A stretch of DNA of 64,000 nucleotides from Pantoea trifolii (GCF_024506435.1 NZ_JANIET010000002.1:310001-374000), one strand, 5' to 3'. Positions 28,193 through 36,499 are shown, counted from the stretch's first letter. Notes: a model not told the origin generated them from the sequence alone. Program-made: numbers and translations.

Positions 28193-29161
28193 ATGGTTAT
28201 GAAGATGCTGCTTGCCGGGAAAAGTTATCAGAAACCGCTTGAGGGCTGGCCGTCGGTTGAAGATCTGTATGTATTTATCAGCGTGGCGCGCTATGAAGGT
28301 TTTGGCCGCGCCGCCATTGAGCTCGGCCAGTCGCCATCCTACATCAGCAAGCGTATTGCCATCCTTGAAAAGCAGCTGGAAACCCGGCTGTTTTTCCGCA
28401 CCAACCGCGTGATGCGTCTGACGCCAGAAGGTGAAAAGGCGCTTGAAGGCGCGCTGCAAGTGGTGCACGAGATGGATTCCTTCCTCAATAACTTCCAGCA
28501 GTGGCGCGGCGAACTGACTGGCGATCTTACCGTGGCTTGTTCATTTGGTTTTGGTCAGGATTATTTGTCCGATGCGATTGCAGAATTTATGACGCGCCAT
28601 CCGTCACTCAAAATCAAACTGATGCTCAGCGATCGCGATATTGATTTATTGCAATCAGGAACCGATGTGGATATTCGCGTTGGCAATGATGTTAATCATT
28701 CCTACATTGCGCGAAAATTAGCCGCCAATCGGCGTATTCTTTGCGCTTCAGCAGATTATTTAGCCCGATCGTGTTCGCTGGAGACGCTGGATGATTTAAT
28801 CGATCACAGCTGCCTTATTATTAATGAAAATAACAACACGTTTGGCCATTGGACGTTAACCGATGGCGAAAATAAAATCGTCTGTCGTCTGAATAGCCAT
28901 TACTCATCGAATAGTGGAAAAGTGATTTTGAACTGGGCTTTAAAATCACACGGCATTGCATTGCGCTCGGCCTGGGATGTCGCACCCTATTTAAGCGAAA
29001 ATAAATTGGTGCACGTTTTACCGCAATGGTACCAGGAAGCGAATGTTTGGGCGGTTTACACGCAACGCGCTTCTGAATCGCCGCGCATTAAAGTGTTTAT
29101 TGATTTTCTCGCTGACTATTTTGCAGAAAAAAGCCTGCCGATGATGAAGGGCAGGCTGTAA
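28193..29161 (+). CDS. LysR-family regulator
   Basis: An LTTR of about 322 residues with HTH (EDLYVFISVARYEGFGRAAI, SPSYISKRIAILEKQLETRLF) and an effector domain of the CrgA/AaeR-like group (ADYLARSCSLETLDDLIDHSCL). It follows the hydrolase gene by 25 nt on the same strand and probably controls the LeuCD-hydrolase operon. ATGs occur at 28193, 28199 and 28205, with no strong ribosome site, so the exact start is uncertain. The last codons also encode the terminator of the opposite-strand DUF1471 gene. Confidence 0.83.
   Translation: MVMKMLLAGKSYQKPLEGWPSVEDLYVFISVARYEGFGRAAIELGQSPSYISKRIAILEKQLETRLFFRTNRVMRLTPEGEKALEGALQVVHEMDSFLNNFQQWRGELTGDLTVACSFGFGQDYLSDAIAEFMTRHPSLKIKLMLSDRDIDLLQSGTDVDIRVGNDVNHSYIARKLAANRRILCASADYLARSCSLETLDDLIDHSCLIINENNNTFGHWTLTDGENKIVCRLNSHYSSNSGKVILNWALKSHGIALRSAWDVAPYLSENKLVHVLPQWYQEANVWAVYTQRASESPRIKVFIDFLADYFAEKSLPMMKGRL
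29125..29157 (-). terminator. Terminator of the DUF1471 gene, embedded in the LysR coding end
   Basis: On the minus strand AGCCTGCC-(10 nt)-GGCAGGCT is followed by a run of T (A-run 29125-29132 on the plus strand). It lies 23 nt after the DUF1471 stop and wholly inside the last codons of the convergent LysR gene. Confidence 0.8.
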
Positions 29162-29179
29162 ATTCCAATAAATTAAACA

Positions 29180-29485
29180 TTAGCCATAGGCCACTTTACT
29201 GTTGATGTGGTAAAGGGTGGCGGTAGCGGCCATGACGTGCTGACCATCGTGCGCCGGCTCGTGGGATTCCACTTCGGTAATGTGATAACCCACCGCACCG
29301 GCGGCAACGGCTTTCTGCACAAAGGCGTCATTCAGCTCTTCCATTGAGGTCGCCCAGCTTACCGAAGTAAATCCTACCGGATGAATTGATGAAAGTTCGC
29401 GATGAGTTAAATCAGCGCGAATTAAAACGGGTTTAACAGATTGCGGTGTGAAAATAGATATTACGTCATTAATTAATTGTTTCAT
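29180..29485 (-). CDS. DUF1471 (YdgH/BhsA/YhcN-like) small protein, apparently without signal peptide
   Basis: A 101-residue protein whose second half fits the DUF1471 fold (GFTSVSWATSMEELNDAFVQ, KAVAAGAVGYHITEVES, ending in ATATLYH). E. coli relatives such as BhsA, McbA and YhcN are small periplasmic stress or biofilm proteins with signal peptides. This one starts MKQLINDVISIFTPQSVKPV, which is not an obvious export signal, so it may be cytoplasmic. GAGGAG precedes the ATG. It is a single-gene unit ending at an embedded terminator. Confidence 0.75.
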   Translation of the reverse strand: MKQLINDVISIFTPQSVKPVLIRADLTHRELSSIHPVGFTSVSWATSMEELNDAFVQKAVAAGAVGYHITEVESHEPAHDGQHVMAATATLYHINSKVAYG

Positions 29486-29731
29486 GGCGATACTCCTCGC
29501 AAATAGTCGCTGAACCCATGGCCGCAGCTACGAATCTTTCAATTGTTGATAATGCGCTTAAACCCTAAATGTTCACGACAGGTGATCATTGCCGGTGAAG
29601 TTAATAAACACCTTTTCAGGTTAAGCGTTTTAGCTTTAATTGCTAATTAGATGTTAAGAAAGATTCAGCCACAACTCATTCAAACTTACGCGACTATTTT
29701 TGCATCTGGTTACATTTGGCGGAAAAAATAA

Positions 29732-29798
29732 GGTCGCCATGAATGGCGACCCTACGGTTATTTCACGGGATTTTGTAGGTGCGCCATTCATGGCGACC
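29732..29798. repeat. BIME: two family A REPs facing each other
   Basis: Copy 1 (29732-29755) ends with CTAC; copy 2 (29775-29798) begins with GTAG, and its left arm is TGCGCC rather than GTCGCC, a mix of families A and B. The spacer is 19 nt. The pair ends 2 nt before the kup stop codon on the opposite strand. The rest of 29486-29731 is AT-rich with no visible gene. Confidence 0.87.
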
Positions 29799-29800
29799 GA

Positions 29801-31669
29801 CTAAAACTCGCGCTGCCCGCCCAGCTCGATGACCCGATTCGGCGGGATATTAAATTGCTCATGTGCGCGCTGTGCATTGCGCTGGCAGAAATGAAAAATA
29901 CCGCCTTTAACCCGCATCAAACCTTTTCTCTTCTTCATCACCAGCGTGTCGTGCGAGGTGAAGAACGAGGCTTCATTGACGGTACAACCCAATCCTTCCA
30001 GCCCGCACAGATGCAGGATCTCCGCCATCGAAGGCGTCTCGCGCCAGCCGTAAGCGGCAGTTACTTGCCAGAACGACGGCGACAACTGGGTGATGCTCAG
30101 GCGCTTCTGGTTGTAGACGCGCGGGATATCGGTGGTGCGGATATGCAGCAGCACCACGCGCTTATGCAGCACGCGGTTGTGTTTGAGGTTGTGCAGCAGT
30201 GCCTGCGGAATCTCATGCTCTTTACGTGAGAGGAAGATGGCGGTGCCAGGCACACGGCTTGGCGGGTTGGTTTCCAGCGATCGCACCAGCGCCTGCAAGC
30301 TTTCAGGATCGTTATTCAGTTTGCGGATCAGGCGATTACGCTCGCTGCTCCAAATCAGCATCAATCCCATCATGCTCAGCGCCAGCAGTACCGGCACCCA
30401 ACCGCCGGAGAGCAGCTTCATCAGGTTGGCGCTGAACAGCGGCACATCAATGCTTAACATACACAGCAGGAAAACCAGCGCCACCGGCAGCGGCCACTTC
30501 CAGTTACGCAGCGCTACCACACCCGCCAGACAAGCGGTAATCACCATGGTACCGGTCACCACAATGCCGTACGCGGAAGAGAGCGCCGAAGATTGACGGA
30601 ATGCCAGCACAATCACCGTTACTGCCACAAACAGCAGCCAGTTCACCACCGGAATATAGATCTGACCGGACTCAGTATGCGAGGTGAATATGACGCGCAT
30701 CGGCGGCAGGAATCCCTGACGAATCGCCTGATGCGTCAGCGTATAGACGCCGCTAATCACCGACTGCGCCGCAATCACCGTCGCCAGTGTAGACAGCACA
30801 ATCAGCGGAATTTGTCCCCAGCCCGGCGCGAGATTAAAGAACGGGTTATTGATGGCTTGCGCATCGGCAATCACCAGCGCGCCCTGACCAAAGTAGTTGA
30901 GCACTAGCGCGGGCATGGCGATAACCAGCCAGGCCATGCGAATCGGTGCTTTGCCCAGATGTCCCATATCGGCGTACAGCGCTTCCGCACCGGTCACCGC
31001 CAGCACCACCATGCCTAGCGCGGCAAACGACAACGCTTTATGGCTAAGCAGGAACGTCAGCGCATAGGAAGGATTCAGTGCATACAGCACCTCCGGATTG
31101 AGCAGGATGCCGCGAATACCTAACAGGGCAATCGACACGAACCAGACAAACATCACCGGCCCAAACACTTTACTGACCTTTTCGGTACCGTGTTTTTGAA
31201 TGATGAACAGCAGCGTGAGGATCGCCACCGCTAGCGGCACCACATATTTATCCAGCTCAGGCGACACCACTTCGATACCTTCAATTGCCGACAGCACCGA
31301 AATCGCCGGGGTGATCACGCCATCGCCATAGAAGAACGCGCCACCAATTAAGCCTGCTAACACAATAATATGTGACGCTTTGGGTCCGACATGCTGGCGC
31401 GCCAGCGACATTAGCGTTAACACGCCGCCTTCGCCATCATGATCGGCGCGCATCACGAAGCAGACATATTTCAGCGTCACAATCAGCGTCAGCGCCCAGA
31501 AAATCAGCGACAAAAATCCCATCACTGCGGTGGTGGAGATCGCGCCGTTAGGCAAAATGGAGAGGCACTCTTTGAGGGTATACAGCGGGCTAGTACCGAT
31601 ATCCCCAAACACGATCCCTGCGGCCGCCAGCATGCCAGCAGGCAAGGATTGTTTTTCACTCTGACTCAT
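29801..31669 (-). CDS. kup: Low-affinity potassium transporter Kup
   Basis: A 622-residue KUP/HAK-family K+:H+ symporter. The N-terminal signature GIVFGDIGTSPLYTLKECL is diagnostic, followed by about twelve membrane spans and a cytoplasmic C-terminal domain ending GGQREF. The start MSQSEKQSLPAG is chosen because it has AGGAA upstream and matches the known N-terminus; the frame extends 32 codons further without support. Kup supplies potassium mainly at low pH or high osmolarity. It is alone in its transcription unit here. Confidence 0.94.
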   Translation of the reverse strand: MSQSEKQSLPAGMLAAAGIVFGDIGTSPLYTLKECLSILPNGAISTTAVMGFLSLIFWALTLIVTLKYVCFVMRADHDGEGGVLTLMSLARQHVGPKASHIIVLAGLIGGAFFYGDGVITPAISVLSAIEGIEVVSPELDKYVVPLAVAILTLLFIIQKHGTEKVSKVFGPVMFVWFVSIALLGIRGILLNPEVLYALNPSYALTFLLSHKALSFAALGMVVLAVTGAEALYADMGHLGKAPIRMAWLVIAMPALVLNYFGQGALVIADAQAINNPFFNLAPGWGQIPLIVLSTLATVIAAQSVISGVYTLTHQAIRQGFLPPMRVIFTSHTESGQIYIPVVNWLLFVAVTVIVLAFRQSSALSSAYGIVVTGTMVITACLAGVVALRNWKWPLPVALVFLLCMLSIDVPLFSANLMKLLSGGWVPVLLALSMMGLMLIWSSERNRLIRKLNNDPESLQALVRSLETNPPSRVPGTAIFLSRKEHEIPQALLHNLKHNRVLHKRVVLLHIRTTDIPRVYNQKRLSITQLSPSFWQVTAAYGWRETPSMAEILHLCGLEGLGCTVNEASFFTSHDTLVMKKRKGLMRVKGGIFHFCQRNAQRAHEQFNIPPNRVIELGGQREF

Positions 31670-31887
31670 AGATTTCCTGTGGTTTATCAGGGTTGAAGCT
31701 AATGAGGGCGAACATACCTGTTTGCGACCGATGCGAACAGTGGCAGGCGAATTTACGTACAGCATTTTTACGCCAATGACCGATATTTTTACACCATTTT
31801 TATATGGCGCTTATTTTATGAACTGAGCCTAGCTGATTAACGTGGGAAGTCGTGGAAGGATGGATGTTGTCAGTTAAGCGGAAAATC

Positions 31888-31943
31888 GGTCGCCATGAAT
31901 GGCGACCCTACGGTGGTTTGGCGGGTGTGCATTGATGCGCACC
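31888..31943. repeat. REP pair: family A then family B
   Basis: A family A copy (31888-31911) ending in CTAC, then a family B palindrome GGTGTGCAT / ATGCGCACC (31924-31943), in the interval of about 300 bp between kup and the MetQ-type lipoprotein. Nothing else is visible in 31670-31972 except the kup upstream region. Confidence 0.8.
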
Positions 31944-31972
31944 GGCATACATAGGCTTAATTAAACCGTAAA

Positions 31973-32773
31973 TTACCAGCCTTTAATAATATCGCCTTTG
32001 TAAATCTCGTTAGCTTTATCCAGCACTTCCTGCGACTGGAAAGCTTGTTTCAACTTCTGCACGTTAGCGCTGTCTTTATTGTCTTCACGCGCCACAATCG
32101 CATTCACGTAAGGCGAAGCTTTGCCTTCCATAAACATGCCGTCACGCGAGGCGGAGAGATTCACCAGCGCGGCGAAGTTGTTGTTGATGATCGAAATATA
32201 CACCTGCGGATCGTCCAGCGTACGCGCCAGCTGCGGCGTATCGACTTCAACAATTTTCAGCTTCTTCGGATTATCGGTGATATCCAGCGTGGTTGGCAGC
32301 AGGCCCGCTTCCGGTTTCACTTTGATTAAGCCTTGCGCCTGCAACAGCAGCAGGCTGCGCCCAAGGGTGGTGGCTTCGTTGGAGATGGTCACGGTGGCGC
32401 CATCCGGTAATTCTTTGAGCGATTTAATCTTGCGCGAGTAACCGGCAATCGGGAATACGAAGGTGTTGGTGACCACGGCGAAGTGGTAGCCGCGCTCTTT
32501 GGATTGCATCTCCAGATAAGGCAGGCTCTGGAAGGCGTTGGCATCAACATCTTTGTTGAACAGCGCTTCATTCGGCTGCACGTAATCATTAAAGGCTACC
32601 ACATCGACATCCAGCTGATATTTGTCGTGCGCAACCTGCTTCACGGTATCCCACAGCACCTGATCAGGTCCGGTGTTAATGGCCACTTTGATGTGATTTT
32701 CATCGTCTTTATTACAGCCACTCAGCAGCGCCACGGAAGCAGCCAGCAGAGTCGTGAGTAAAATTTTCTTCAT
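31973..32773 (-). CDS. MetQ/NlpA-family substrate-binding lipoprotein
   Basis: A 266-residue lipoprotein. The signal MKKILLTTLLAASVALLSGC ends in a lipobox with the lipidated Cys20, followed by Asn at +2. The mature protein matches the methionine-binding NLPA family (NDYVQPNEALFNKDVDANAFQS, YVNAIVAREDNKDS). No metN or metI gene adjoins, so it is an orphan binding protein like NlpA, using a MetNI transporter encoded elsewhere. A perfect MetJ box and a 17-bp-spaced promoter lie just upstream, so it should be repressed by methionine. Confidence 0.88.
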   Translation of the reverse strand: MKKILLTTLLAASVALLSGCNKDDENHIKVAINTGPDQVLWDTVKQVAHDKYQLDVDVVAFNDYVQPNEALFNKDVDANAFQSLPYLEMQSKERGYHFAVVTNTFVFPIAGYSRKIKSLKELPDGATVTISNEATTLGRSLLLLQAQGLIKVKPEAGLLPTTLDITDNPKKLKIVEVDTPQLARTLDDPQVYISIINNNFAALVNLSASRDGMFMEGKASPYVNAIVAREDNKDSANVQKLKQAFQSQEVLDKANEIYKGDIIKGW

Positions 32774-32805
32774 TGCGCAGATCCCCTCTTAACGTAGGGA
32801 ACGGA

Positions 32806-32834
32806 CTATAATGGATGTTTAGACGTCTGTACAT
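32806..32834 (-). promoter_or_regulatory. Promoter of the MetQ-type lipoprotein gene
   Basis: On the minus strand a -35 TGTACA (32829-32834) and a -10 TATAGT (32806-32811) are separated by 17 bp. The -10 is 32 nt before the ATG. The -35 and spacer lie within the Met boxes. Confidence 0.65.
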
Positions 32835-32837
32835 CCA
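32814..32837. promoter_or_regulatory. MetJ operator (three tandem Met boxes)
   Basis: Three contiguous 8-mers read GGATGTTT, AGACGTCT and GTACATCC. The middle one is a perfect Met box consensus and the flanks form mirror-image weaker boxes. MetJ with S-adenosylmethionine binding here would block the -35 region. Confidence 0.85.
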
Positions 32838-32864
32838 TATGCGGCGCGTTTGCTCACTATTCGT

Positions 32865-33662
32865 TCAGGCGTTCAAGCAGGCAACATATTTCTCACCCGA
32901 CTGCATTACGATTTGCTGCGCATCAGCGAGAATTTCACGTTGCTCGAATGCGCCATAAAGCCGCGCAAATTTCAGCGCCGCCAGACGACGTGTAATATCT
33001 CTTACCGAAGTGACTGATAAAGGGAGCATATTCGGATAGCTCCACATAAATGACACCGCATTAGCGCCCGGCGTAACTTGCACAATATCGCCGCTCAGCA
33101 ACACGCCACCCTCCTGCGCCCAATACAACACGCAGCCGCCGGCAAAATGTCCACCAAGACGAATCAGCTTCACATTCGGCACAATTTCCAGCTCATCATG
33201 TTGCCAAAGCCTAATATGCGGGCTTTCGCGCATAATCCATTCACTGTCGTTGGCGTGCAGATAAATTGGCGCATCGAACGCCGCCGCCCAATCCTGCATG
33301 GTGCTGTAATAGTGCGGATGCGAAATAGCGATGGCGTGAACACCGCCTAGAGCGGTGATAATCGCTTTAGTGGCTTCATCGAAATTAGCGATGCAATCCC
33401 ACAGAATATTGCCGTGCGGCGTTTGCAGCAGAAATGCGCGTTGATTTATGGCGAAGTTGGGTACGGTTTGCAGGCTAAATAAGTTGGCAGCATGCTGCTG
33501 CCATTTATTGCAGTGCGTGGATTGCAGGCTTTTCAGTGAAGTCCATTTTTGCCCGCTGGCCGGCACAAATTGCCGTTCGTCTTCACAGATTTTGCAGTGT
33601 TCGATTTTACTCTGCTGTTCATCGTACGATGTGCCGCATGCCGTGCAGATTTTGATCATCAT
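32865..33662 (-). CDS. MBL-fold protein with N-terminal zinc-ribbon-like segment
   Basis: A 265-residue protein. Residues 5-30 contain paired cysteines (CTACG and CKIC), suggesting a small zinc ribbon. A metallo-beta-lactamase-like domain follows, with the blocks AIAISHPHYYSTMQDW, LGGHFAGG and LLSGDIVQV. The usual HxHxDH motif is altered: HPH is kept but the following Asp-His is Tyr-Ser, so only part of the dinuclear metal site is present. Activity is unknown. A second ATG lies one codon in; AGAGG precedes both. Confidence 0.75.
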   Translation of the reverse strand: MMIKICTACGTSYDEQQSKIEHCKICEDERQFVPASGQKWTSLKSLQSTHCNKWQQHAANLFSLQTVPNFAINQRAFLLQTPHGNILWDCIANFDEATKAIITALGGVHAIAISHPHYYSTMQDWAAAFDAPIYLHANDSEWIMRESPHIRLWQHDELEIVPNVKLIRLGGHFAGGCVLYWAQEGGVLLSGDIVQVTPGANAVSFMWSYPNMLPLSVTSVRDITRRLAALKFARLYGAFEQREILADAQQIVMQSGEKYVACLNA

Positions 33663-33787
33663 GAATTCCTCTCGTCTATGTGAGATTCATTCTAGAAGCC
33701 GAAATCAAGACGTGTGCAGATCACCATCGATTGTATTAAGGGCGTTGCACCTCATTTGGGGTGGAAGAGGAAAGGGTGAAATTTCCC

Positions 33788-33836
33788 GTAGGGTTGCCAT
33801 TTATGGTGACCAGGTGCGCATGAATGCGCACCCTAC
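33788..33836. repeat. Composite REP: family A and family B back to back
   Basis: GTAG then the A hairpin (33788-33811), one base, then the B hairpin GGTGCGCAT / ATGCGCACC and CTAC (33813-33836). The whole unit is bounded by inverted GTAG/CTAC feet, so the two hairpins behave as halves of one element. Confidence 0.85.
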
Positions 33837-33853
33837 GAAATCGAGCTGTGAAG

Positions 33854-34183
33854 TTAAAGTTGCGGCTGCAACTGATAAATCCACGCCGTGATCAGCTCGC
33901 CATTGCTGGTGGTGACATCCACTTCCACCCGATCGTAGCCATCTTCGAACTCATCCAGCATCGGCCAATGTGGCTCGAGCTTGTCAGACACAAACAGATA
34001 ACCCGGTACGCGCGGGCCATTGTCCTGCAACACAATGCCGGGGAAATCCGCCGCTGCGCCCCAGCCGCGTGCATAGAAGGTGCCGCGAACCGATCCCGCC
34101 AGCCATTCTCCGCCGATATTTTCCAGAATATGCGCATTTGAATGGCCTGGCTGCAGCGTCCCGTAAACAAATAAACGTTTCAT
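33854..34183 (-). CDS. Gamma-glutamylcyclotransferase-like (AIG2/YtfP) protein
   Basis: A 109-residue single-domain protein of the GGCT/AIG2 fold. The substrate loop is RLFVYGTLQPGHSNAH at the N-terminus, and the acidic residue region reads LDEFEDGYDRVEVDV. Family members act on gamma-glutamyl amines or related compounds, but bacterial YtfP-type functions are mostly unproven. It diverges from the MBL-fold gene that follows. Confidence 0.8.
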   Translation of the reverse strand: MKRLFVYGTLQPGHSNAHILENIGGEWLAGSVRGTFYARGWGAAADFPGIVLQDNGPRVPGYLFVSDKLEPHWPMLDEFEDGYDRVEVDVTTSNGELITAWIYQLQPQL

Positions 34184-34299
34184 TTTCCCTCATAAAATCA
34201 AGCAAAAGGGTGACTTTACCTATTGGCGATGACGATGTCATCAATCGCCCAATATGCGATGTGCGATGCCTTAAAAGTGGCTATTCTGAAGGACCCGCG

Positions 34300-35337
34300 A
34301 TGAGAGGTAAAAGATCAATGTTGAATAGTTCGAGCATTTCTCGCTGCAATATAAAAAGCTACCCGCAATCCGCTCAGTTCGATGGCAAAAGGTTTAACAA
34401 TAAGATCCCACGCCAGCAGTTAGGATTGACTGAATTCGCCAAACTATTCTGGGATTTTGCCTTTAATAAACCGAAAAACACCGCTCCTGAAGCTGCGCTG
34501 CCGTTAATCCAACTCGACGCGCAGCAGCTTGCCGGGGCGGCGGATAACAGCGTATTTCGCCTGGGTCACTCGTCATTGCTGTTTAAAATGCAGGGCAAAT
34601 ATTGGCTGACCGATCCGGTATTTACCCAGCGCGCCTCGCCGTTTAAGTGGTTTGGTCCCAAACGCTTCCAGCCTGCGCCAATAGCGCTAGAAGATTTGCC
34701 GCCCATCGAAGGGATCATCCTTTCGCATGATCATTACGATCATCTGGATTATCACACCATTTTGCAGCTCAAAGATCGTGTGCGCTATTTCCTGACGCCG
34801 CTGGGTGTCGGTGATTTGCTGGTATCCTGGGGCGTTGCGCAGGAAAAAATTACCCAGCTGGATTGGTGGGAATCAAAGAATATCGGCGGGATTCATTTTG
34901 TTGCGACGCCATCGCAGCACTTCTCTGGCCGTGGAATTTTCGATAGCAATAAACGTTTGTGGTGCTCATGGAGCCTTATCAGCGATGATTTCCGCCTGTT
35001 TTTTGGCGGTGATTCCGGTTATTTCGACGGTTTCAAACAGATCGGCAATAAATTCGGCCCATTCGATATGGCCTTTCTGGAAAACGGTGCGTATGACCGT
35101 CGCTGGGCCGATATTCATATGTTGCCGCAAGACACCATCAAAGCCTTTATCGATCTTAACGCGAAATGGTTGTTCCCGATTCACAATGCCGCTTTCGATT
35201 TAGCATTCCATCCATGGAACGATCCGCTTAATCAAATCGTGGCGCTGGCACAGGAACAGAAAATTAACCTGTCGATGCCGCAAATCGGGCAGGGCGTGCA
35301 GTTTTTACAGCCGCAGCAAGAGAAACAGTGGTGGTAA
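34300..35337 (+). CDS. MBL-fold metallohydrolase, NAPE-PLD/RomA/UlaG-like
   Basis: A protein of about 345 residues with a complete metallo-beta-lactamase core: VFRLGHSSLLF, YWLTDPVF, the metal motif LSHDHYDHLDY, and GGDSGYFDGF, then a late histidine in FPIHNAAFDLAFHPW. This arrangement matches N-acyl-phosphatidylethanolamine phospholipase D-like and RomA-type proteins, suggesting hydrolysis of a lipid or other phosphoester. ATG 34300 has GAAGGA 6 nt upstream; an alternative ATG at 34318 has GAGGT. The N-terminus upstream of about residue 60 is basic and not hydrophobic. Confidence 0.78.
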   Translation: MRGKRSMLNSSSISRCNIKSYPQSAQFDGKRFNNKIPRQQLGLTEFAKLFWDFAFNKPKNTAPEAALPLIQLDAQQLAGAADNSVFRLGHSSLLFKMQGKYWLTDPVFTQRASPFKWFGPKRFQPAPIALEDLPPIEGIILSHDHYDHLDYHTILQLKDRVRYFLTPLGVGDLLVSWGVAQEKITQLDWWESKNIGGIHFVATPSQHFSGRGIFDSNKRLWCSWSLISDDFRLFFGGDSGYFDGFKQIGNKFGPFDMAFLENGAYDRRWADIHMLPQDTIKAFIDLNAKWLFPIHNAAFDLAFHPWNDPLNQIVALAQEQKINLSMPQIGQGVQFLQPQQEKQWW

Positions 35338-35365
35338 AAAGAGGCCCGATTGCCAGGCAATTGGG
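35336..35365 (-). terminator. Terminator after the ECF sigma gene
   Basis: On the minus strand CCCAATTGCC-T-GGCAATCGGG follows the sigma stop codon directly, then CCTCTTTTTA. It also lies 7 nt after the convergent MBL-fold stop and may act in both directions. Confidence 0.75.
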
Positions 35366-35911
35366 TTATCCGGTTATTTCGTCATACAGGTTGCGCAGTC
35401 GCGTACGCAGAAATAAAACCGCTTTGTGCTTGCGCGATAATAACGTCTGCACGCTGCTGCCGCTCTCTTCAGCCAGCTCGTTATAGCTGTAGCCGAGCAG
35501 TTCGGTTTTCTCGAACACCTCACGCTGCGCGTCCGGTAATTCGGCTAACGCCTCCTCCAGTTCTTCCCACAATAACGTTTTGAGATATTCATCTTCCGGC
35601 GTTTGCGGCACGCCAAATAAGGTTTCAGCCAGCTCATCTTCCGGGAAATCATTCTCTTCACTGCCGCCGAAAAAATCGGCCAGCGGCAGCTCACGCTTTT
35701 TCCGTGCCCGATCGGTCATTTCATTGCGTGCCGCCCGGAACAGCCAGGCGGCGACATTCTCCACCGGCTGCTCCACTTGCATCAGCTTATACGTGACGTC
35801 CTGCAAGATATCGTCGGCATCTTCACGCACTGCGGTTCGTCCGCGAATAAATGCATTTAGCTTGGTGCGACAGGCGGTGATTGCCGACATCAGCAGGGAA
35901 TTCTGCGGCAT
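35366..35911 (-). CDS. ECF-type RNA polymerase sigma factor
   Basis: A 181-residue sigma-70 family protein. Region 2 includes DADDILQDVTYKLMQVE and VAAWLFRAARNEMTDRARK; region 4 includes LPDAQREVFEKTELLGYSYN with a helix-turn-helix (NELAEESGSSVQTLLSRKHK). An acidic linker joins them. Its start is 5 nt downstream of the His-rich membrane protein's stop, so the two are cotranscribed, with the membrane protein first. It would direct polymerase to a small envelope or metal stress regulon. Confidence 0.87.
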   Translation of the reverse strand: MPQNSLLMSAITACRTKLNAFIRGRTAVREDADDILQDVTYKLMQVEQPVENVAAWLFRAARNEMTDRARKKRELPLADFFGGSEENDFPEDELAETLFGVPQTPEDEYLKTLLWEELEEALAELPDAQREVFEKTELLGYSYNELAEESGSSVQTLLSRKHKAVLFLRTRLRNLYDEITG

Positions 35912-35916
35912 CTCGA

Positions 35917-36360
35917 TTACTCGGCGTCGCTGGATTTAGGCGGGTTATTCTCCGGCTGTGGGCGCGCTTCGCCTCGCTCATCACGACGACCATGCCAGTC
36001 GCAACGATCGCGGTGGCCACGATGACCAAAGCGATTGCGGCGATGCTGCATAAATTCTTCGCGCTGTTCCGGCGTCATTTGCATCCAGCGCTCGTGCATG
36101 CGGCGGCGCGCCATGCCGAACATGCCCGGACGGAATCCCAAACCGCCAAACAAGATGCGGCACAACGCCAGCAAGCCCAGCGCCTGCCAGAAACCGATGC
36201 TTTTCACGCCGATGATGCCCGGCAGCAACGCATTCCACAGCGACATCACCAACAAGCCCAGTGCGGCGATAATCACCGCGCCCATCAGCAGCGGTTTCGC
36301 CAGGCGATGCCCACCAAAATGATCCCGATGACCGTGTCTGTGCATATCAAAATCTCTCAT
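35917..36360 (-). CDS. His-rich membrane protein, possible partner or anti-sigma of the ECF factor
   Basis: A 147-residue protein. A His-rich N-terminus (MRDFDMHRHGHRDHFGGHRL) leads into a membrane span (LLMGAVIIAALGLLVMSLWN), then WQALGLLALCRILFGG as a second span. A C-terminal section has MTPEQREEFMQHRR, reminiscent of the LTxxQ motif of CpxP/Spy, and a His/Arg-rich tail. I do not recognise a named family. Cotranscription with an ECF sigma gene and the membrane topology suggest a regulator that senses metal or envelope state; no known anti-sigma domain is visible. Confidence 0.65.
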   Translation of the reverse strand: MRDFDMHRHGHRDHFGGHRLAKPLLMGAVIIAALGLLVMSLWNALLPGIIGVKSIGFWQALGLLALCRILFGGLGFRPGMFGMARRRMHERWMQMTPEQREEFMQHRRNRFGHRGHRDRCDWHGRRDERGEARPQPENNPPKSSDAE

Positions 36361-36499
36361 TGTTTTTTCCTCATTAGATTAACGGATAAGTGCGGGTGAT
36401 GAGGTAGACGAATGAGAGGTGAGAATATTGCTAAAAAATTTGAAAAGCGAAATAGGCCGCCGGATGGCAGCCTCGAATTGCGGGCTATTTGCTAAGGAA

